Below are positions 17,046-26,330 of a stretch of 64,000 nt of DNA, piece by piece. The notes beneath the pieces are model-generated. The model saw only the letters and a list, made by a program, of their open reading frames with translations. It did no database searches and was not told where the DNA came from. Location of the stretch: assembly GCF_000296215.2 (NCBI RefSeq), contig NZ_CP013949.1, forward strand, positions 7,185,501 through 7,249,500. The letters run 5' to 3'. The translations under genes were made by a program, and so were the position numbers. Numbering within the stretch: the stretch's first letter is position 1; each line of letters opens with the position of its first letter. The DNA comes from Bradyrhizobium sp. CCGE-LA001. GTDB lineage: Bacteria; Pseudomonadota; Alphaproteobacteria; Rhizobiales; Xanthobacteraceae.

Positions 17046-17570
17046 ATGATCCTCGACCTTGCGCGCCTTATGCTCTTCCCGGCCCTCATGGCCTTCGCCG
17101 CGGCGAGCGATCTCTTCACGATGACGATCTCGAACCGCGTATCGCTGGTCCTGGTCGCAGGCTTCTTCGCCCTCGCTGCCGCCGGTGGCATGGCACCTTA
17201 CGAGATGCTGAGCCATGTCGGTGCCGGCGCACTTGTGCTGGTCGTGGCCTTCGGCTGCTTTGCGATGGGCTGGGTCGGCGGCGGCGATGCCAAGGTCGCG
17301 GCCTCCGTCGCGCTCTGGTTCGGCTTTGCCCATCTGATGAACTTCCTGCTCTACGCCTCACTGTTCGGCGGAGCGCTGACGCTGCTCCTGCTCCAGTTCC
17401 GGCAATGGCCGCTGCCCTACGGGCTGGCCGGCCAGGCCTGGCTCGCACGGCTGCACGCCAAGGAGAGCGGCATTCCCTACGGCATCGCGCTCGCGCTGAG
17501 CGCGTTAATGGTCTACCCGGAGACCGAATGGGTGAAGGCGATCGACCTCGCTCACCTCGCACTGCGCTGA
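17046..17570 (+). CDS. cpaA: Prepilin peptidase CpaA
   Basis: CpaA (TadV type) is the inner-membrane aspartic protease that cleaves the Flp prepilin leader. The 174-residue product from the ATG at 17046 (MILDLARLML) is hydrophobic throughout with about six membrane segments. The first catalytic Asp is in AAASDLFTMTISNR near residue 22 and the second in the GGGDAKVAAS motif near residue 80. A longer frame reaching back to 16848 gives an Arg/Cys-rich start and is rejected. It lacks the methylase domain, as usual for CpaA. Confidence 0.93.
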   Translation: MILDLARLMLFPALMAFAAASDLFTMTISNRVSLVLVAGFFALAAAGGMAPYEMLSHVGAGALVLVVAFGCFAMGWVGGGDAKVAASVALWFGFAHLMNFLLYASLFGGALTLLLLQFRQWPLPYGLAGQAWLARLHAKESGIPYGIALALSALMVYPETEWVKAIDLAHLALR

Positions 17571-17591
17571 ACGCACTGGGGTAACCCTGCG

Positions 17592-17621
17592 TTAAGGCAA
17601 TTTAGATACGCCTCATTAACC
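17592..17621 (+). promoter_or_regulatory. TTAA-type boxes upstream of cpaB (possible CtrA sites)
   Basis: GTTAAGG at 17591-17597 and TTAACCATG at 17616-17624 lie about 80-105 bp before cpaB. TTAACCAT resembles a half-site of the cell-cycle regulator CtrA, which controls pilus genes in Caulobacter. The spacing between the boxes is not the classical seven bases, so this is only suggestive. Confidence 0.35.
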
Positions 17622-17698
17622 ATGCTTTGACGAATAGCTGGTCAACTGCCGATTACGGCGGCGGCAGCGTCGCGGCGTCTTGTTGGAAAGTGAAGCGT

Positions 17699-18496
17699 AT
17701 GAATAGGGCACGCATTGTCGTCCTGACGGTCGCCATCTGCGCCGGCGGCGTCGCCGCGTACCTGGCGAGCGGCTCGGACAATTCTGCGCCGCCTCCAGCT
17801 CCGGTCGCGCAGCTTCCGACCGTCGACGTCCTCGTCGCCAAGAACGACATCGGTCTCGGCCAGACCGTCAAGCCGGAAGACGTGCAATGGCAGACCTGGC
17901 CGGCCGCGACCGCCAGCGCCGCCTTCATCCGCCGCAATGAACGTCCCGAGGGAGTGACCCAGGTGACCGGCTCGATCGCGCGCGCTCCCTTCATTCAGGG
18001 CGAGCCCATCCGCGACCAGAAGCTGGTCAAGACCGAGGGCTCCGGCTTCATGGCGGCAATCCTGCCGACCGGCATGCGGGCGATCTCGACCGAAATCTCG
18101 CCGGAGACCGGCGCCGGCGGCTTCATCCTGCCCAACGACCGCGTCGACGTGATCCTCACGCGCCGCCTCAAGAATCCCGACCAGAGCAACGGCGCCCCCG
18201 ACATCATTACCTCCGAGATCATCCTGGCCAACATCCGTGTCCTCGCCATCGATCAGGCGCCGAAGGAGAAGGACGGCCAGAACACGGTGGTCGGCAAGAC
18301 CGTGACCTTGGAACTCAATGCCGCGCAGACCCAGGCGCTCTCGTCGGCCCGCCAGGCCGGGACGCTGTCGCTGGCGCTACGCAGCATAGCCGACGTCAAG
18401 GTGAGCGAGATCACGCTCGATGACTCCGCGCAGAAGCGCGACGGCGTTTCGATCATCCGCTACGGCATTCCGAGTCAGACGGCAAAAGCACGATGA
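17699..18496 (+). CDS. cpaB: Flp pilus assembly protein CpaB
   Basis: CpaB (RcpC) is a periplasmic Tad pilus protein with a SAF domain. From the ATG at 17699 (MNRARIVVLTVAI) it has 265 residues: an N-terminal signal or anchor helix, then a SAF region with VDVLVAKNDIGLGQTVKPEDVQWQTWP near residues 45-70 and ARAPFIQGEPIRDQKL near 95. The GFILPNDRVDVILT block near 142 is characteristic. It overlaps cpaC by 4 bp. Confidence 0.95.
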   Translation: MNRARIVVLTVAICAGGVAAYLASGSDNSAPPPAPVAQLPTVDVLVAKNDIGLGQTVKPEDVQWQTWPAATASAAFIRRNERPEGVTQVTGSIARAPFIQGEPIRDQKLVKTEGSGFMAAILPTGMRAISTEISPETGAGGFILPNDRVDVILTRRLKNPDQSNGAPDIITSEIILANIRVLAIDQAPKEKDGQNTVVGKTVTLELNAAQTQALSSARQAGTLSLALRSIADVKVSEITLDDSAQKRDGVSIIRYGIPSQTAKAR

Positions 18497-19983
18497 AGAC
18501 AGTCGATATCAAGCACAGGGCAAACACGGTGACGATGCGAACCTCGGTGGTTCGCGCTCTGTCGTTTTCGGCCGCTCTTGCGCTGGCGCTCAACCCGGTG
18601 CTGACTCCCGCGGTCGCTGCCGACTACCGCCCGGTTGCCCCGATCGCGGCCGACGGCCAGATCAACGCGCGCTTCCTCTCGCTCGGCGTCGGCAAGTCCG
18701 TCGTGATCGACCTGCCGCGGGACATCAAGGACGTTCTGGTCGCCGATCCCAAGATCGCCAATGCGGTGGTCCGCTCGGCGCAGCGCGCCTACATCATCGG
18801 CGCGACCGTCGGCCAGACCAACATCGTGTTCTTCGATTCCGCCGGCCAGCAGATTGCGGCCTATGACATTGCGGTCAAGCGCGACCTCAACGGCGTGCGG
18901 GCCGCGCTGAAGCAGATCCTGCCGAACTCCGACATCCAGATCGACGGGCTCGGCGACGGCGTCGTCCTGAGCGGCACGGCGGCGAACCCGCTGGAGGCGC
19001 AGCAGGCGAACGATCTCGCCGCGCGACTGGCCGGCGGCGCCGACAAGGTGGTGAACTCGATCGTGGTCCGCGGCCGCGACCAGGTCATGCTGAAGGTGAC
19101 GGTCGCCGAAGTCCAGCGCAACATCGTCAAGCAGCTCGGCATCGACCTCTCCGCGAACCTGAACTACGGCACCTCGGTGGTGAGCTTCACCAACTCCAAC
19201 CCGTTCACCGCCCTCGGCCGCAATCTCGTCGACGGCAACAACCTGACCACCAAGTTCGGCGCGACGCCGAGCGTGCAGGCCACTTTGCGCGCGATGGAGA
19301 CCGCGGGTGTGATCCGGACGCTGGCCGAGCCGAACCTGACCGCGATCTCCGGGGAGTCCGCGACCTTCATCGCCGGCGGCGAATTCCCGGTGCCGGCAGG
19401 CTATGCGTGCGATCCCGTCACGCATGTCTGTACCACCCAGATCAGCTTCAAGAAGTTCGGTATCTCGCTCAACTTCACGCCGATCGTTCTGAGCGAAGGC
19501 AAGATCAGCCTGCGCGTGATGACGGAAGTCTCGGAGCTGTCGAACGAGAATTCGATCACGCTGTCCCAGGCTGTGAGCGCGAATTCGGTGAACTCGTTGA
19601 CGGTGCCCTCGATCCGGACCCGCCGCGCCGAGACCTCACTGGAAATTCCCTCGGGCGGCGCGATGGCGATGGCCGGCCTGATCCAGCAGCAGACCAAGCA
19701 GGCCGTCAGCGGATTGCCGGGGCTGATGCAGCTCCCGATCCTCGGCACGCTGTTCCGCAGTCGCGACTTCGTCAACAACGCGACCGAGCTGGTCGTGATC
19801 GTGACGCCCTATGTCGTTCGTGCGGTCGCGCAGAAGGATCTGTCGCGCCCGGATGACGGCTTCTCCGCGCCTGCCGATCCGCAGGCCCAACTGATCGGCA
19901 ACATCAACCGCATCTACGGTGTGCCGAACCGGACCGAGCCGGCCAGAAACTACCGCGGCACCTACGGCTTCATCACCGACTGA
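18493..19983 (+). CDS. cpaC: Tad pilus outer-membrane secretin CpaC
   Basis: CpaC (RcpA) forms the outer-membrane pore through which the pilus is extruded. The 496 residues start with a signal region (cleavage near PAVAADYRP). A pilus N domain follows (about 55-130), then a BON-like section with GLGDGVVLSGTAANPLEAQQA, then the secretin domain with VRGRDQVMLKVTVAEVQR, RTLAEPNLTAISGESATFIAGGEFPVP and LPGLMQLPILGTLFRSRDF. Start and end overlap or nearly abut cpaB and cpaD, consistent with one operon. Confidence 0.96.
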   Translation: MKTVDIKHRANTVTMRTSVVRALSFSAALALALNPVLTPAVAADYRPVAPIAADGQINARFLSLGVGKSVVIDLPRDIKDVLVADPKIANAVVRSAQRAYIIGATVGQTNIVFFDSAGQQIAAYDIAVKRDLNGVRAALKQILPNSDIQIDGLGDGVVLSGTAANPLEAQQANDLAARLAGGADKVVNSIVVRGRDQVMLKVTVAEVQRNIVKQLGIDLSANLNYGTSVVSFTNSNPFTALGRNLVDGNNLTTKFGATPSVQATLRAMETAGVIRTLAEPNLTAISGESATFIAGGEFPVPAGYACDPVTHVCTTQISFKKFGISLNFTPIVLSEGKISLRVMTEVSELSNENSITLSQAVSANSVNSLTVPSIRTRRAETSLEIPSGGAMAMAGLIQQQTKQAVSGLPGLMQLPILGTLFRSRDFVNNATELVVIVTPYVVRAVAQKDLSRPDDGFSAPADPQAQLIGNINRIYGVPNRTEPARNYRGTYGFITD

Positions 19984-20002
19984 GGCGAACGGGGACTTCA
20001 CG

Positions 20003-20737
20003 ATGAACACAAGACCACCCCAGCTTCGCAAGCGCGCCCTATGCCTCGGTGGCGCGCTCGTCGGCATGGCGCTCGCCCTCGGCGGCTGCCAGCACGACGA
20101 AGCGCTCACCGCCTCCATTCCGGACGACTACAAACAGCGCCATCCGATCGCGGTCGAAGAGCAGAACCGCTCGATCGTCGTTTTCGTCGGCCATGCGCGC
20201 GGGGGGCTGACCGCCGCCCAACGCGCGGACGTGATGGGGGTCGCGTCGGCCTGGCTGCAGGAGGGGACCGGCGCCATCCGTATCGACGTGCCGTCCGGCA
20301 CGCCGAATGCGCGTCCGGTGGCGGACACCATGCGTGAAATCCAGGCGATGCTGGCGGCGGCGGGCGTTCCGCCCCGCGGCATCGTCGCTCGTCCCTATCA
20401 GCCGGAAGACAAGCGCTTCCTGCCGCCGATCCGGCTCACTTACTCGAAGATCGCCGCCGTCGCGGGTCCCTGCGGCCTGTGGCCGGAGGACATCGGTCCC
20501 TCGATGAAGAACAAGCGTTGGTTCGAGAACAAGGACTATTACAATTACGGCTGCGCCTATCAGCGCAATCTCGCTGCGATGGTCGCCAATCCTTCGGATC
20601 TCGAGCAGCCAAGGCCTGAAACGCCGTCCTACACGGCGCGCCGCACCATGTCCTTCGAGAAATACCGCAAGGGCACGACGACGGCGACCACTTATCCCGA
20701 GGCCGACAAGGCCAAACTCAGCGACACCGGCAAATGA
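20003..20737 (+). CDS. cpaD: Tad pilus lipoprotein CpaD
   Basis: CpaD is an outer-membrane lipoprotein linked to the CpaC secretin. From the ATG at 20003 the product has 244 residues with a lipobox LALGGC near residue 30. The CpaD-family part has DDYKQRHPIAVEE and CGLWPEDIG. An upstream extension into the end of cpaC is not supported, and a GGCGAACGGGGAC region precedes the chosen ATG. It overlaps cpaE by 4 bp. Confidence 0.93.
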   Translation: MNTRPPQLRKRALCLGGALVGMALALGGCQHDEALTASIPDDYKQRHPIAVEEQNRSIVVFVGHARGGLTAAQRADVMGVASAWLQEGTGAIRIDVPSGTPNARPVADTMREIQAMLAAAGVPPRGIVARPYQPEDKRFLPPIRLTYSKIAAVAGPCGLWPEDIGPSMKNKRWFENKDYYNYGCAYQRNLAAMVANPSDLEQPRPETPSYTARRTMSFEKYRKGTTTATTYPEADKAKLSDTGK

Positions 20738-22002
20738 TCAGCTACGCTCGCCAACCTCAAGAAGAGCAGCCGGAGACTCCGCCGCCACCTGTCGAGGAGC
20801 ATATTGCACCCTCGCCGCGTGTCTCGGTGCAGGCCTTCTGCGAGACCGTGGAGACCGCTGCCGCGGTGCAGTCGGCCGGAGAGGATCGCCGTCTCGGCAA
20901 GGCCCATCTGAAAATCCAGATGGGCGGCATGGCGGCGGCGATCGAAGCCTATCGCTCTGCCCCGACGCCGAACGTGATCGTGCTCGAGAGCGACGGCCGC
21001 AACGACATCCTGGGCGGGCTCGACCAGCTCGCCACTGTCTGCGACGCCGGCACCCGCGTGGTCGTGATCGGCCGCATCAACGACGTCATGCTCTACCGCG
21101 AGCTGGTGCGCCGCGGCGTCAGCGACTACGTGCTCGCGCCGGTCGGCGCGATCGACGTCGTGCGCTCGATCTGCAACCTGTTCTCGGCGCCCGAAGCCAA
21201 AGCGGTCGGCCGCATCATTGCCGTGGTCGGCGCCAAGGGCGGCGTCGGCGCGTCCACCATCTCGCACAACGTGGCCTGGGCGATCGCCCGCGACCTTGCG
21301 ATGGACGCGGTCGTCGCCGATCTCGACCTGGCCTTCGGCACGGCCGGCCTGGACTACAACCAGGACCCGCCACAGGGAATTGCCGACGCCGTGTTTTCTC
21401 CCGATCGCGTCGACACGGCCTTCATCGACCGCCTGCTGTCGAAATGCACCGACCATCTCAGCCTGCTGGCGGCGCCCGCGACGCTCGACCGGGTCTATGA
21501 TTTCGGCTCCGATGCGTTCGATTCCGTGTTCGACACGCTGCGCTCCACCATGCCTTGCATCGTGCTCGACATTCCGCACCAATGGTCGGGCTGGACCAAG
21601 CGCGCCCTGGTCGGAGCCGACGACATCCTGATAGTGGCCGCGCCCGATCTCGCCAATCTGCGCAATACCAAGAATCTGTTCGACCTGCTGAAGGCCTCGC
21701 GCCCGAACGACCGGCCGCCGATCTACTGCCTGAACCAGGTCGGTGTCCCGAAACGGCCCGAAATCGCCGCCGCGGAATTCGCCAAGGCGATCGAGAGCCA
21801 GCCGGTCGCCTCGATCCCGTTCGAGCCGCAGATTTTCGGCTCGGCGGCCAACAACGGCCAAATGATCGCGGAGATCTCGGCCAACCACAAGTCGATCGAG
21901 ATGTTCCTTCAGATCGCCCAGCGCCTCACCGGCCGCAGCGAGACGAAGAAACAAAAGTCGTCCCTGTTTTCACCCCTGATTGAGAAGTTGCGGGGAAAAT
22001 AG
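20734..22002 (+). CDS. cpaE: Pilus localisation ATPase CpaE
   Basis: CpaE (TadZ) is a ParA/MinD-like protein that places the Tad machine at its site in the cell. In the 422-residue product, a Pro-rich N terminus leads to a receiver-like domain (about 60-150, NVIVLESDGRNDILGGLDQLA), then a ParA domain with deviant Walker A VGAKGGVGAST near residue 165 and DLDLAFGTAGLDYNQDP. The conserved Asp of a true receiver is not evident, as is usual for CpaE. Confidence 0.94.
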   Translation: MISYARQPQEEQPETPPPPVEEHIAPSPRVSVQAFCETVETAAAVQSAGEDRRLGKAHLKIQMGGMAAAIEAYRSAPTPNVIVLESDGRNDILGGLDQLATVCDAGTRVVVIGRINDVMLYRELVRRGVSDYVLAPVGAIDVVRSICNLFSAPEAKAVGRIIAVVGAKGGVGASTISHNVAWAIARDLAMDAVVADLDLAFGTAGLDYNQDPPQGIADAVFSPDRVDTAFIDRLLSKCTDHLSLLAAPATLDRVYDFGSDAFDSVFDTLRSTMPCIVLDIPHQWSGWTKRALVGADDILIVAAPDLANLRNTKNLFDLLKASRPNDRPPIYCLNQVGVPKRPEIAAAEFAKAIESQPVASIPFEPQIFGSAANNGQMIAEISANHKSIEMFLQIAQRLTGRSETKKQKSSLFSPLIEKLRGK

Positions 22003-22022
22003 CCGCCGCATGGAGTTGTTAA

Positions 22023-23492
22023 GTGTTCGGTAAGCGTAGCGGAACAGACACCGACTTGCGGGCTCCCAAGCCCGGCGCCGTGTCGCCCGAGCCTTCCCTG
22101 GCTCCGGCGCCGACGGTGTCGCGCGCCCCGCCCCCGCCGGCCGTCGCATCGCCGCCGCTTGCCCCTGCCAAGGCCCCGCCGCCTCCCCCCATGGAGAGCC
22201 GGCGCTCGGACAATTACTACGAGGTCAAGGCGACCATCTTCGGCGCGCTGATCGAGGCCATCGACCTCGCGCAGCTCGCCAAGCTCGATTCGGAGTCCGC
22301 GCGCGAGGAAATCCGCGACATCGTCAACGAGATCATCGCGATCAAGAACATCGTGATGTCGATCGCCGAGCAGGAAGAGCTGCTCGACGACATCTGCAAC
22401 GACGTGCTCGGCTACGGCCCGCTGGAGCCGCTGCTCGCGCGCGACGACATCGCGGACATCATGGTGAACGGGGCCGGCACCGTCTTCATCGAAGTCGGGG
22501 GCAAGATCCAGCGCACCGGCATCCGCTTTCGTGACAACCAGCAGCTCCTCAACATCTGCCAGCGGATCGTCAGCCAAGTCGGACGCCGCGTCGACGAATC
22601 CTCGCCGATCTGCGACGCGCGCCTCGCCGACGGCTCCCGCGTCAACGCCATCGTGCCGCCGCTGGCGATCGATGGCCCCGCCCTCACCATCCGAAAGTTC
22701 AAGAAGGACAAGCTGACGCTCGATCAGCTCGTCAAGTTCGGCGCGATCTCGCCTGAAGGCGCCGAGATCCTCCAGATCATCGGCCGCGTCCGCTGCAACG
22801 TGCTGATCTCCGGCGGTACCGGCTCGGGCAAGACCACGCTGCTCAACTGTCTGACCAACTACATCGAGCACGACGAGCGCGTCATCACCTGCGAGGACGC
22901 CGCCGAACTCCAGCTCCAGCAGCCGCATGTGGTGCGGCTCGAGACGCGTCCGCCCAACATCGAAGGCGAAGGCCAGGTCACCATGCGCGAGCTGGTGCGC
23001 AACTGCCTGCGTATGCGCCCCGAGCGCATCATCGTCGGCGAAGTCCGCGGACCCGAGGCGTTCGACCTGCTACAGGCTATGAACACGGGCCATGACGGCT
23101 CGATGGGCACGCTCCACGCCAACAATCCCCGCGAGGCGCTGTCGCGCTGCGAATCCATGATCACGATGGGTGGCTTCTCGCTGCCGTCGCGCACCATCCG
23201 CGAGATGATTTGCGCCTCCATCGACGTCATCGTCCAGGCCGCGCGCCTGCGCGACGGCTCGCGCCGCATCACGCACATCACCGAGGTGTTGGGCATGGAA
23301 GGCGACACCATCATCACGCAGGACATCTTCCTCTACGACCTGATCGGCGAAGACGCCAACGGCAAGATCATCGGCAAGCACCGCTCGACCGGCATCGGCC
23401 GCCCGAAATTCTGGGAACGCGCCCGCTATTACGGCGAGGAAAAGCGTCTCGCCGCCGCGCTCGACGCCGCGGAATCGGCACCGCCGAATTGA
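22023..23492 (+). CDS. cpaF: Tad pilus secretion ATPase CpaF
   Basis: CpaF (TadA) is the hexameric ATPase powering pilus assembly. The 489 residues start at a GTG (22023). The first 60 residues are Pro/Ala-rich and disordered-looking. Walker A is ISGGTGSGKTTLLN near residue 262, the Asp box is CEDAAELQLQQPHVVRLETRP, Walker B is RMRPERIIVGEVRGPEAFDLLQAMNTGHDGSMGTLHAN. The gene sits 20 bp after cpaE and 10 bp before tadB. Confidence 0.96.
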   Translation: MFGKRSGTDTDLRAPKPGAVSPEPSLAPAPTVSRAPPPPAVASPPLAPAKAPPPPPMESRRSDNYYEVKATIFGALIEAIDLAQLAKLDSESAREEIRDIVNEIIAIKNIVMSIAEQEELLDDICNDVLGYGPLEPLLARDDIADIMVNGAGTVFIEVGGKIQRTGIRFRDNQQLLNICQRIVSQVGRRVDESSPICDARLADGSRVNAIVPPLAIDGPALTIRKFKKDKLTLDQLVKFGAISPEGAEILQIIGRVRCNVLISGGTGSGKTTLLNCLTNYIEHDERVITCEDAAELQLQQPHVVRLETRPPNIEGEGQVTMRELVRNCLRMRPERIIVGEVRGPEAFDLLQAMNTGHDGSMGTLHANNPREALSRCESMITMGGFSLPSRTIREMICASIDVIVQAARLRDGSRRITHITEVLGMEGDTIITQDIFLYDLIGEDANGKIIGKHRSTGIGRPKFWERARYYGEEKRLAAALDAAESAPPN

Positions 23493-23502
23493 GCAGGTCG
23501 CC

Positions 23503-24480
23503 ATGAACATTCAGGTCCTCGCCCTCGCCTTTCTCGCCACTGCCGCCGTCGGCGGCATCGCCTGGGTCTTCCTCTATCCACTGCTGTCCGGAGAGCGGAA
23601 GGCCGAAAGCCGCCGCGCCTCGATCGCGCGCGCCGACGCGCCCGCAGCCAAGCAGTCCGAGAAGAACCAACGATCGCGTCGTGAGCAGGTCGAGACCTCG
23701 CTCAAGGATCTCGAGGCGCGGCGTCAGCAGGAAAAGAGCGTTCCGCTCAGCGTCCGCATCTCGCAGGCAGGGCTCGACTGGACCCCGCAGAAATTCTGGG
23801 TCGTGTCCGCCGTCGTGGCAGGCCTGCTGTTCGCCGCGGCGATGTTCGTCGGAGGCGGCTTGCTGGGCGCCGCCGGCCTCGCTTTTGCCGGCGGCTTCGG
23901 CCTGCCGCGCTGGGCGCTGAACTTCCTGAAGAAGCGACGCGAGACCAAGTTCCTGGCGGCGCTTCCCGACGCGGTCGACGTGATCGTCCGCGGTATCAAG
24001 GCGGGTCTGCCGCTGTTCGACTCGATCAAGGTCGTCGCGGCCGATGCACCGGAGCCGCTGCGCAGCGAGTTCCTGGCCATCATCGAGACGCAGGCGATCG
24101 GCATGCCGCTCGGCGAGGCCTGCTCACGGCTCTATGAACGCATGCCACTGCCGGAGGCGAACTTCTTCGGCATCGTGATCTCGATCCAGCAGAAGTCGGG
24201 CGGCAACCTCTCCGAAGCGCTCGGCAACCTCTCCAAGGTGCTGCGCGACCGCAAGAAGATGAAGGAGAAGATCCAGGCGATGTCGATGGAAGCCAAGGCT
24301 TCGGCCGGCATCATCGGCTCGCTGCCCCCGATCGTTATGTTCCTCGTCTATCTCACCACGCCGCACTACATCTCGCTGCTTTGGACCCACCCCACCGGTC
24401 AGCTCATGCTGGTCGGCTGCGTGATCTGGATGTCGATCGGCATCATGGTGATGAAGAAGATGATCAATTTCGATTTTTGA
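23503..24480 (+). CDS. tadB: Tad pilus inner-membrane platform protein TadB
   Basis: TadB is one of two GspF-like platform proteins of the Tad pilus. The 325-residue product has an N-terminal membrane helix, a charged linker (RREQVETSLKDLEARRQQEK), a pair of central hydrophobic segments and a GspF domain with FLAALPDAVDVIVRGIKAGLPLFDSIKVVA near residue 150. Two further helices close the protein. Length and order are standard. Confidence 0.94.
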   Translation: MNIQVLALAFLATAAVGGIAWVFLYPLLSGERKAESRRASIARADAPAAKQSEKNQRSRREQVETSLKDLEARRQQEKSVPLSVRISQAGLDWTPQKFWVVSAVVAGLLFAAAMFVGGGLLGAAGLAFAGGFGLPRWALNFLKKRRETKFLAALPDAVDVIVRGIKAGLPLFDSIKVVAADAPEPLRSEFLAIIETQAIGMPLGEACSRLYERMPLPEANFFGIVISIQQKSGGNLSEALGNLSKVLRDRKKMKEKIQAMSMEAKASAGIIGSLPPIVMFLVYLTTPHYISLLWTHPTGQLMLVGCVIWMSIGIMVMKKMINFDF

Positions 24481-24489
24481 CGGTGTCGT

Positions 24490-25464
24490 ATGGTCGAGTT
24501 TCTCGTTTCGAAGCTACATGACGTCCGCTTCATGACCATGCTGCTGGCGGCCATTGCCGCCAGCGCCACCGTCTATACGCTGGTGATGCCGCTGTTTGCC
24601 GGCGAAGGCCTCTCCAAGCGCATGAAGGCGGTAGCGAGCGAGCGAGAGCGCTTGCGGCAGCGCGAGCGCGAGCGCCTCAACAAGAACGAAAAGGTTTCGC
24701 TGCGCCAGACTCCAAAGCAGCTCGTCTCCAAGGTGGTCGAGGACTTCAACCTCACCAAATGGGTGGCGCAGGAAGCCGCCCGGGACAAGCTCATCATGGC
24801 GGGCTATCGCGGCCAGGCTCCCTACATCACCTTCCTTTTTGCCCGCGCGGTCGCTCCGCTCGCGCTCTTCGTCGGCGCCGCCATCTACGTCTTCTTGATC
24901 GCGCACCTCGAGCAGCCAATGCCGATCAAGATCGGCATCTGCATCGGCGCAGCCTATCTCGGCCTTCAGGCGCCGATGCTCTTCCTCAAGAATGCGATCT
25001 CCAAGCGCCAGCTCTCGATCAAGCGCGCCTTTCCCGACGCGCTCGACCTGCTGCTGATCTGCATCGAATCCGGCATGTCGGTTGAAATGGCGTTCCGGAA
25101 GGTCGCGACCGAGATCGTCGGCCAGTCCATCGCACTTTCGGAGGAGTTCGCGCTGACCACGGCCGAACTGTCCTATTTACAGGACCGGAAGATGGCCTAT
25201 GAGAACCTGGCGCGGCGCACCGGGCTCGAAGGCGTCAAGTCGGTGTGTCTCGCGCTTCAGCAGGCAGAGCGTTACGGTACACCGCTCGGGCATTCCCTGC
25301 GCGTCATGGCGCAGGAAAATCGCGACATGCGCATGAACGAAGCCGAGAAGAAGGCCGCCGCGCTACCGCCGAAGCTGACGGTGCCGATGATCCTGTTCTT
25401 CCTGCCGGTGCTGTTCGTGGTCATTCTCGGACCGACGGGCATCAAGATCACCGAGCTGCACTGA
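24490..25464 (+). CDS. tadC: Tad pilus inner-membrane platform protein TadC
   Basis: TadC is the second GspF-like platform protein. In the 324-residue product, hydrophobic helices flank a charged segment (ASERERLRQRERERLNKNEKVSLR), and a GspF domain has RAFPDALDLLLICIESGMSVEMAFRKVA near residue 180. It is the last plus-strand gene of the pilus operon and faces tadD, which is convergent with about 50 bp between. Confidence 0.94.
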   Translation: MVEFLVSKLHDVRFMTMLLAAIAASATVYTLVMPLFAGEGLSKRMKAVASERERLRQRERERLNKNEKVSLRQTPKQLVSKVVEDFNLTKWVAQEAARDKLIMAGYRGQAPYITFLFARAVAPLALFVGAAIYVFLIAHLEQPMPIKIGICIGAAYLGLQAPMLFLKNAISKRQLSIKRAFPDALDLLLICIESGMSVEMAFRKVATEIVGQSIALSEEFALTTAELSYLQDRKMAYENLARRTGLEGVKSVCLALQQAERYGTPLGHSLRVMAQENRDMRMNEAEKKAAALPPKLTVPMILFFLPVLFVVILGPTGIKITELH

Positions 25465-25517
25465 CGGGCGAGACGGCACGCAGTTCGCCGGCGCCCTCGT
25501 GCAGTAGAGATAGCTAA

Positions 25518-26330
25518 TCAGTCGGGCTGGCTGAGCGAGGCGACCGGAGTCCGCTTCGGAGCGCTGCGCGGGGCATCGTTGCGGCTCAGCATGTCCTTGA
25601 GATAGGCGACGTTGGCCGCGGCCTGATCCGGCGGCAGGTCTGCCTTCACGATGGTCTCCGCCTCGGCGAAGCGACCTTGGAGACCGACGACCAGAGCGAG
25701 ATTCTGCCGCACGCGGGCGCTCGCGCGCGGCGAAGCGTAAGCCTGCCGCAACGCCTCTTCGGCCTTGGGCAGGTCCCTCGTCAACATGTAGGACAGACCG
25801 AGATTGGAGAGCACGCCGGGATCACCGGGCGCGATCTTCAGCGCGCTCGCGTAGTACGAGCGCGCTTCCTCGTGACGGCCCATCTGGTCGAGCGCGGTAC
25901 CCTGTACCGAGAGCAGGCGCCAGTCCGGATTGTCGGGAGAATGCGCCTTCGACAGCACGTCGAAGGCCTGCTGGAAATTGCCGTTGTCGGCGAGCGCACG
26001 GCCGTATTGGGCGAGCAGCGCCTTGTGACCGGGATTGGCGATCGTCGCCTGCTCGAGCACGGCAGCCGCCTGGGCACGCTGGCCATTGGCGCGCAGGGCC
26101 TGGCCATAGGCGAGCGCGGCTTCGGCGTCCTTAGGATTGGCGCGATAGCGCTCGCCATAGACTTCGGTCGCGCGCGCCGGATCGGTGGGGGCAGCTTCCG
26201 CGCGCGTCCCGACCGAGCCCGTGACGTCGGAGAGCTTCGACATGGCCGTGCAGCCGCCGAGGCTGATCGCCACCATCGCGACGAGCGAGGCGGACGCAAG
26301 AAGCCGGGCAGCACTAAACCGTTGACGCAT
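25518..26330 (-). CDS. tadD: TPR lipoprotein TadD
   Basis: TadD is a tetratricopeptide lipoprotein needed for Tad secretin assembly. The 270-residue product has a lipobox ISLGGC near residue 27 and then tandem TPR units from about residue 55 to 225 (for example DAEAALAYGQALRANGQ, WRLLSVQGTALDQMGRHEEA, PGVLSNLGLSYMLTRDLPKAEEAL). It is read convergently to the cpa-tad operon, so it has its own promoter region. Confidence 0.92.
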   Translation of the reverse strand: MRQRFSAARLLASASLVAMVAISLGGCTAMSKLSDVTGSVGTRAEAAPTDPARATEVYGERYRANPKDAEAALAYGQALRANGQRAQAAAVLEQATIANPGHKALLAQYGRALADNGNFQQAFDVLSKAHSPDNPDWRLLSVQGTALDQMGRHEEARSYYASALKIAPGDPGVLSNLGLSYMLTRDLPKAEEALRQAYASPRASARVRQNLALVVGLQGRFAEAETIVKADLPPDQAAANVAYLKDMLSRNDAPRSAPKRTPVASLSQPD